The translations under genes were made by a program, and so were the position numbers. From assembly GCA_002385815.1 (NCBI GenBank), contig DGEE01000061.1, positions 630 through 6,322 on the forward strand: a stretch of 5,693 bases of DNA. The letters run 5' to 3'. The first letter of the stretch is position 1. Every line of letters begins with the position of its first letter. This DNA comes from Hungateiclostridiaceae bacterium UBA3934 (GTDB lineage: Bacteria; Bacillota; Clostridia; Acetivibrionales; DTU013). A model generated the notes under the pieces. That model ran no database searches. It had not been told where the DNA came from and worked only from the letters and a program-made list of their open reading frames with translations. Of the stretch, positions 5,177-5,693 are shown piece by piece.

Positions 5177-5693
5177 ATGAGACAAATAAGAAAACCGGTT
5201 GCAATACTTGCTGTTGCAGCTATTCTTTACAGTATATTTTCTGTTTTCGGTACCGTTGCATATGCTGCTTTTATGCCGGTGACTATTACAGTGGATGATT
5301 TCAGCGACGGAACACTTGCCTTCAGCTGGAGTGGGCTGACCGGAGCGCGGTCAGCCGAGATAATATATCACAGACCAGGTGCCGGCAGGACTGCCATTTA
5401 TCACAGAGAAGTCGTCACATCGGGTAATTCGTTTTCCATATCCGGACTGCAGGCTGACTACATATATGATATCAGTGTCACATTGTATAATGACATTGAT
5501 CCGGCCGCTGGCGATGTCATTGGAAGAGGTCTGCTCTATTATCTTCCGGCCATCACCTTCATTGCTTCAGCACCGTCACAGCCCTATGAAGACATAGAAG
5601 GAGGCGGCAGGGAAATAGGCGGTACGCCAAAGCTGAGGCTTAACTGGAAGCAGCCGAGGATCTACTTTGATCCGGACTTTCATCCGGGGGACA
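5177..5693 (+). CDS. Exported protein with fibronectin type III-like domains, 3' end missing
   Basis: The frame is open from ATG 5177 to the window edge (172 codons visible). The start is fixed by a strong ribosome binding site. Residues 1-30 are a signal peptide: basic MRQIRK, a hydrophobic core (about 8-28) and a likely cleavage after A-Y-A at 28-30. There is no lipobox Cys. Residues about 35-128 look like a fibronectin type III beta sandwich, with the early Trp (W51) in L-A-F-S-W and the late S-G-L-Q-A-D-Y-I-Y-D-I-S-V pattern at 89-101, typical of the GL-Y core of the family. A Gly-rich linker (142-149) leads into P-K-L-R-L-N-W at 151-157, probably the start of a second similar domain. Such proteins usually act at the cell surface or outside the cell in binding or assembly. 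The sigma-28-type promoter suggests co-expression with motility genes. Total length and attachment to the wall cannot be seen. Confidence 0.85.
   Translation, partial: MRQIRKPVAILAVAAILYSIFSVFGTVAYAAFMPVTITVDDFSDGTLAFSWSGLTGARSAEIIYHRPGAGRTAIYHREVVTSGNSFSISGLQADYIYDISVTLYNDIDPAAGDVIGRGLLYYLPAITFIASAPSQPYEDIEGGGREIGGTPKLRLNWKQPRIYFDPDFHPGD

Noticed and set aside
4568..5185. A 205-codon open frame on the minus strand
   Set aside because: It is antisense to the 131-residue gene and to the promoter and leader of the next gene, has no ribosome binding site support, and its protein shows no recognisable domain. It appears to be a shadow of the plus-strand gene.

Overview
The window looks like chromosomal DNA from a motile anaerobe of the Clostridia type. 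This is inferred from strong purine-rich ribosome binding sites, a sigma-A-type promoter (TTGACG-17-TATTAT), a sigma-28/SigD-type promoter (TAAA-16-GCCGATAT), intrinsic terminators, Gram-positive-type TTATCCACA DnaA boxes and the style of the signalling proteins. No species can be named from the sequence alone.

Layout, left to right. (1) 1-1362, plus strand: the 3' part of a c-di-GMP turnover gene (GGDEF then EAL), whose N-terminal sensor lies outside the window. (2) 1363-1747: a 385-bp gap with no convincing gene. It holds seven DnaA-box-like 9-mers in 115 bp, then a long isolated hairpin, an AT-rich stretch and a good promoter. (3) 1748-3877, plus: a complete methyl-accepting chemotaxis protein with a Cache-like ectodomain. 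(4) 3878-3977: a compact convergent terminator region. (5) 3978-4505, minus: a shikimate kinase-family protein with altered substrate-site residues. (6) 4506-4612: a divergent intergenic region with an aroK-side promoter and an operator-like palindrome. (7) 4613-5008, plus: an unrecognised 131-residue protein with a basic, probably disordered N-terminus. (8) 5009-5176: a sigma-28-type promoter and a structured leader. (9) 5177-end, plus: the start of an exported protein with fibronectin type III-like domains, cut by the window edge.

The c-di-GMP enzyme, the chemoreceptor and the exported protein behind a flagellar-type promoter together suggest a motility, surface and signalling neighbourhood. 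The shikimate kinase-like gene and the small basic protein are divergent from each other and have no obvious link to that theme. No CRISPR array, transposase, tRNA or rRNA was seen. The most unexpected signal is the DnaA-box cluster, which is not next to dnaA or any other replication gene visible here.
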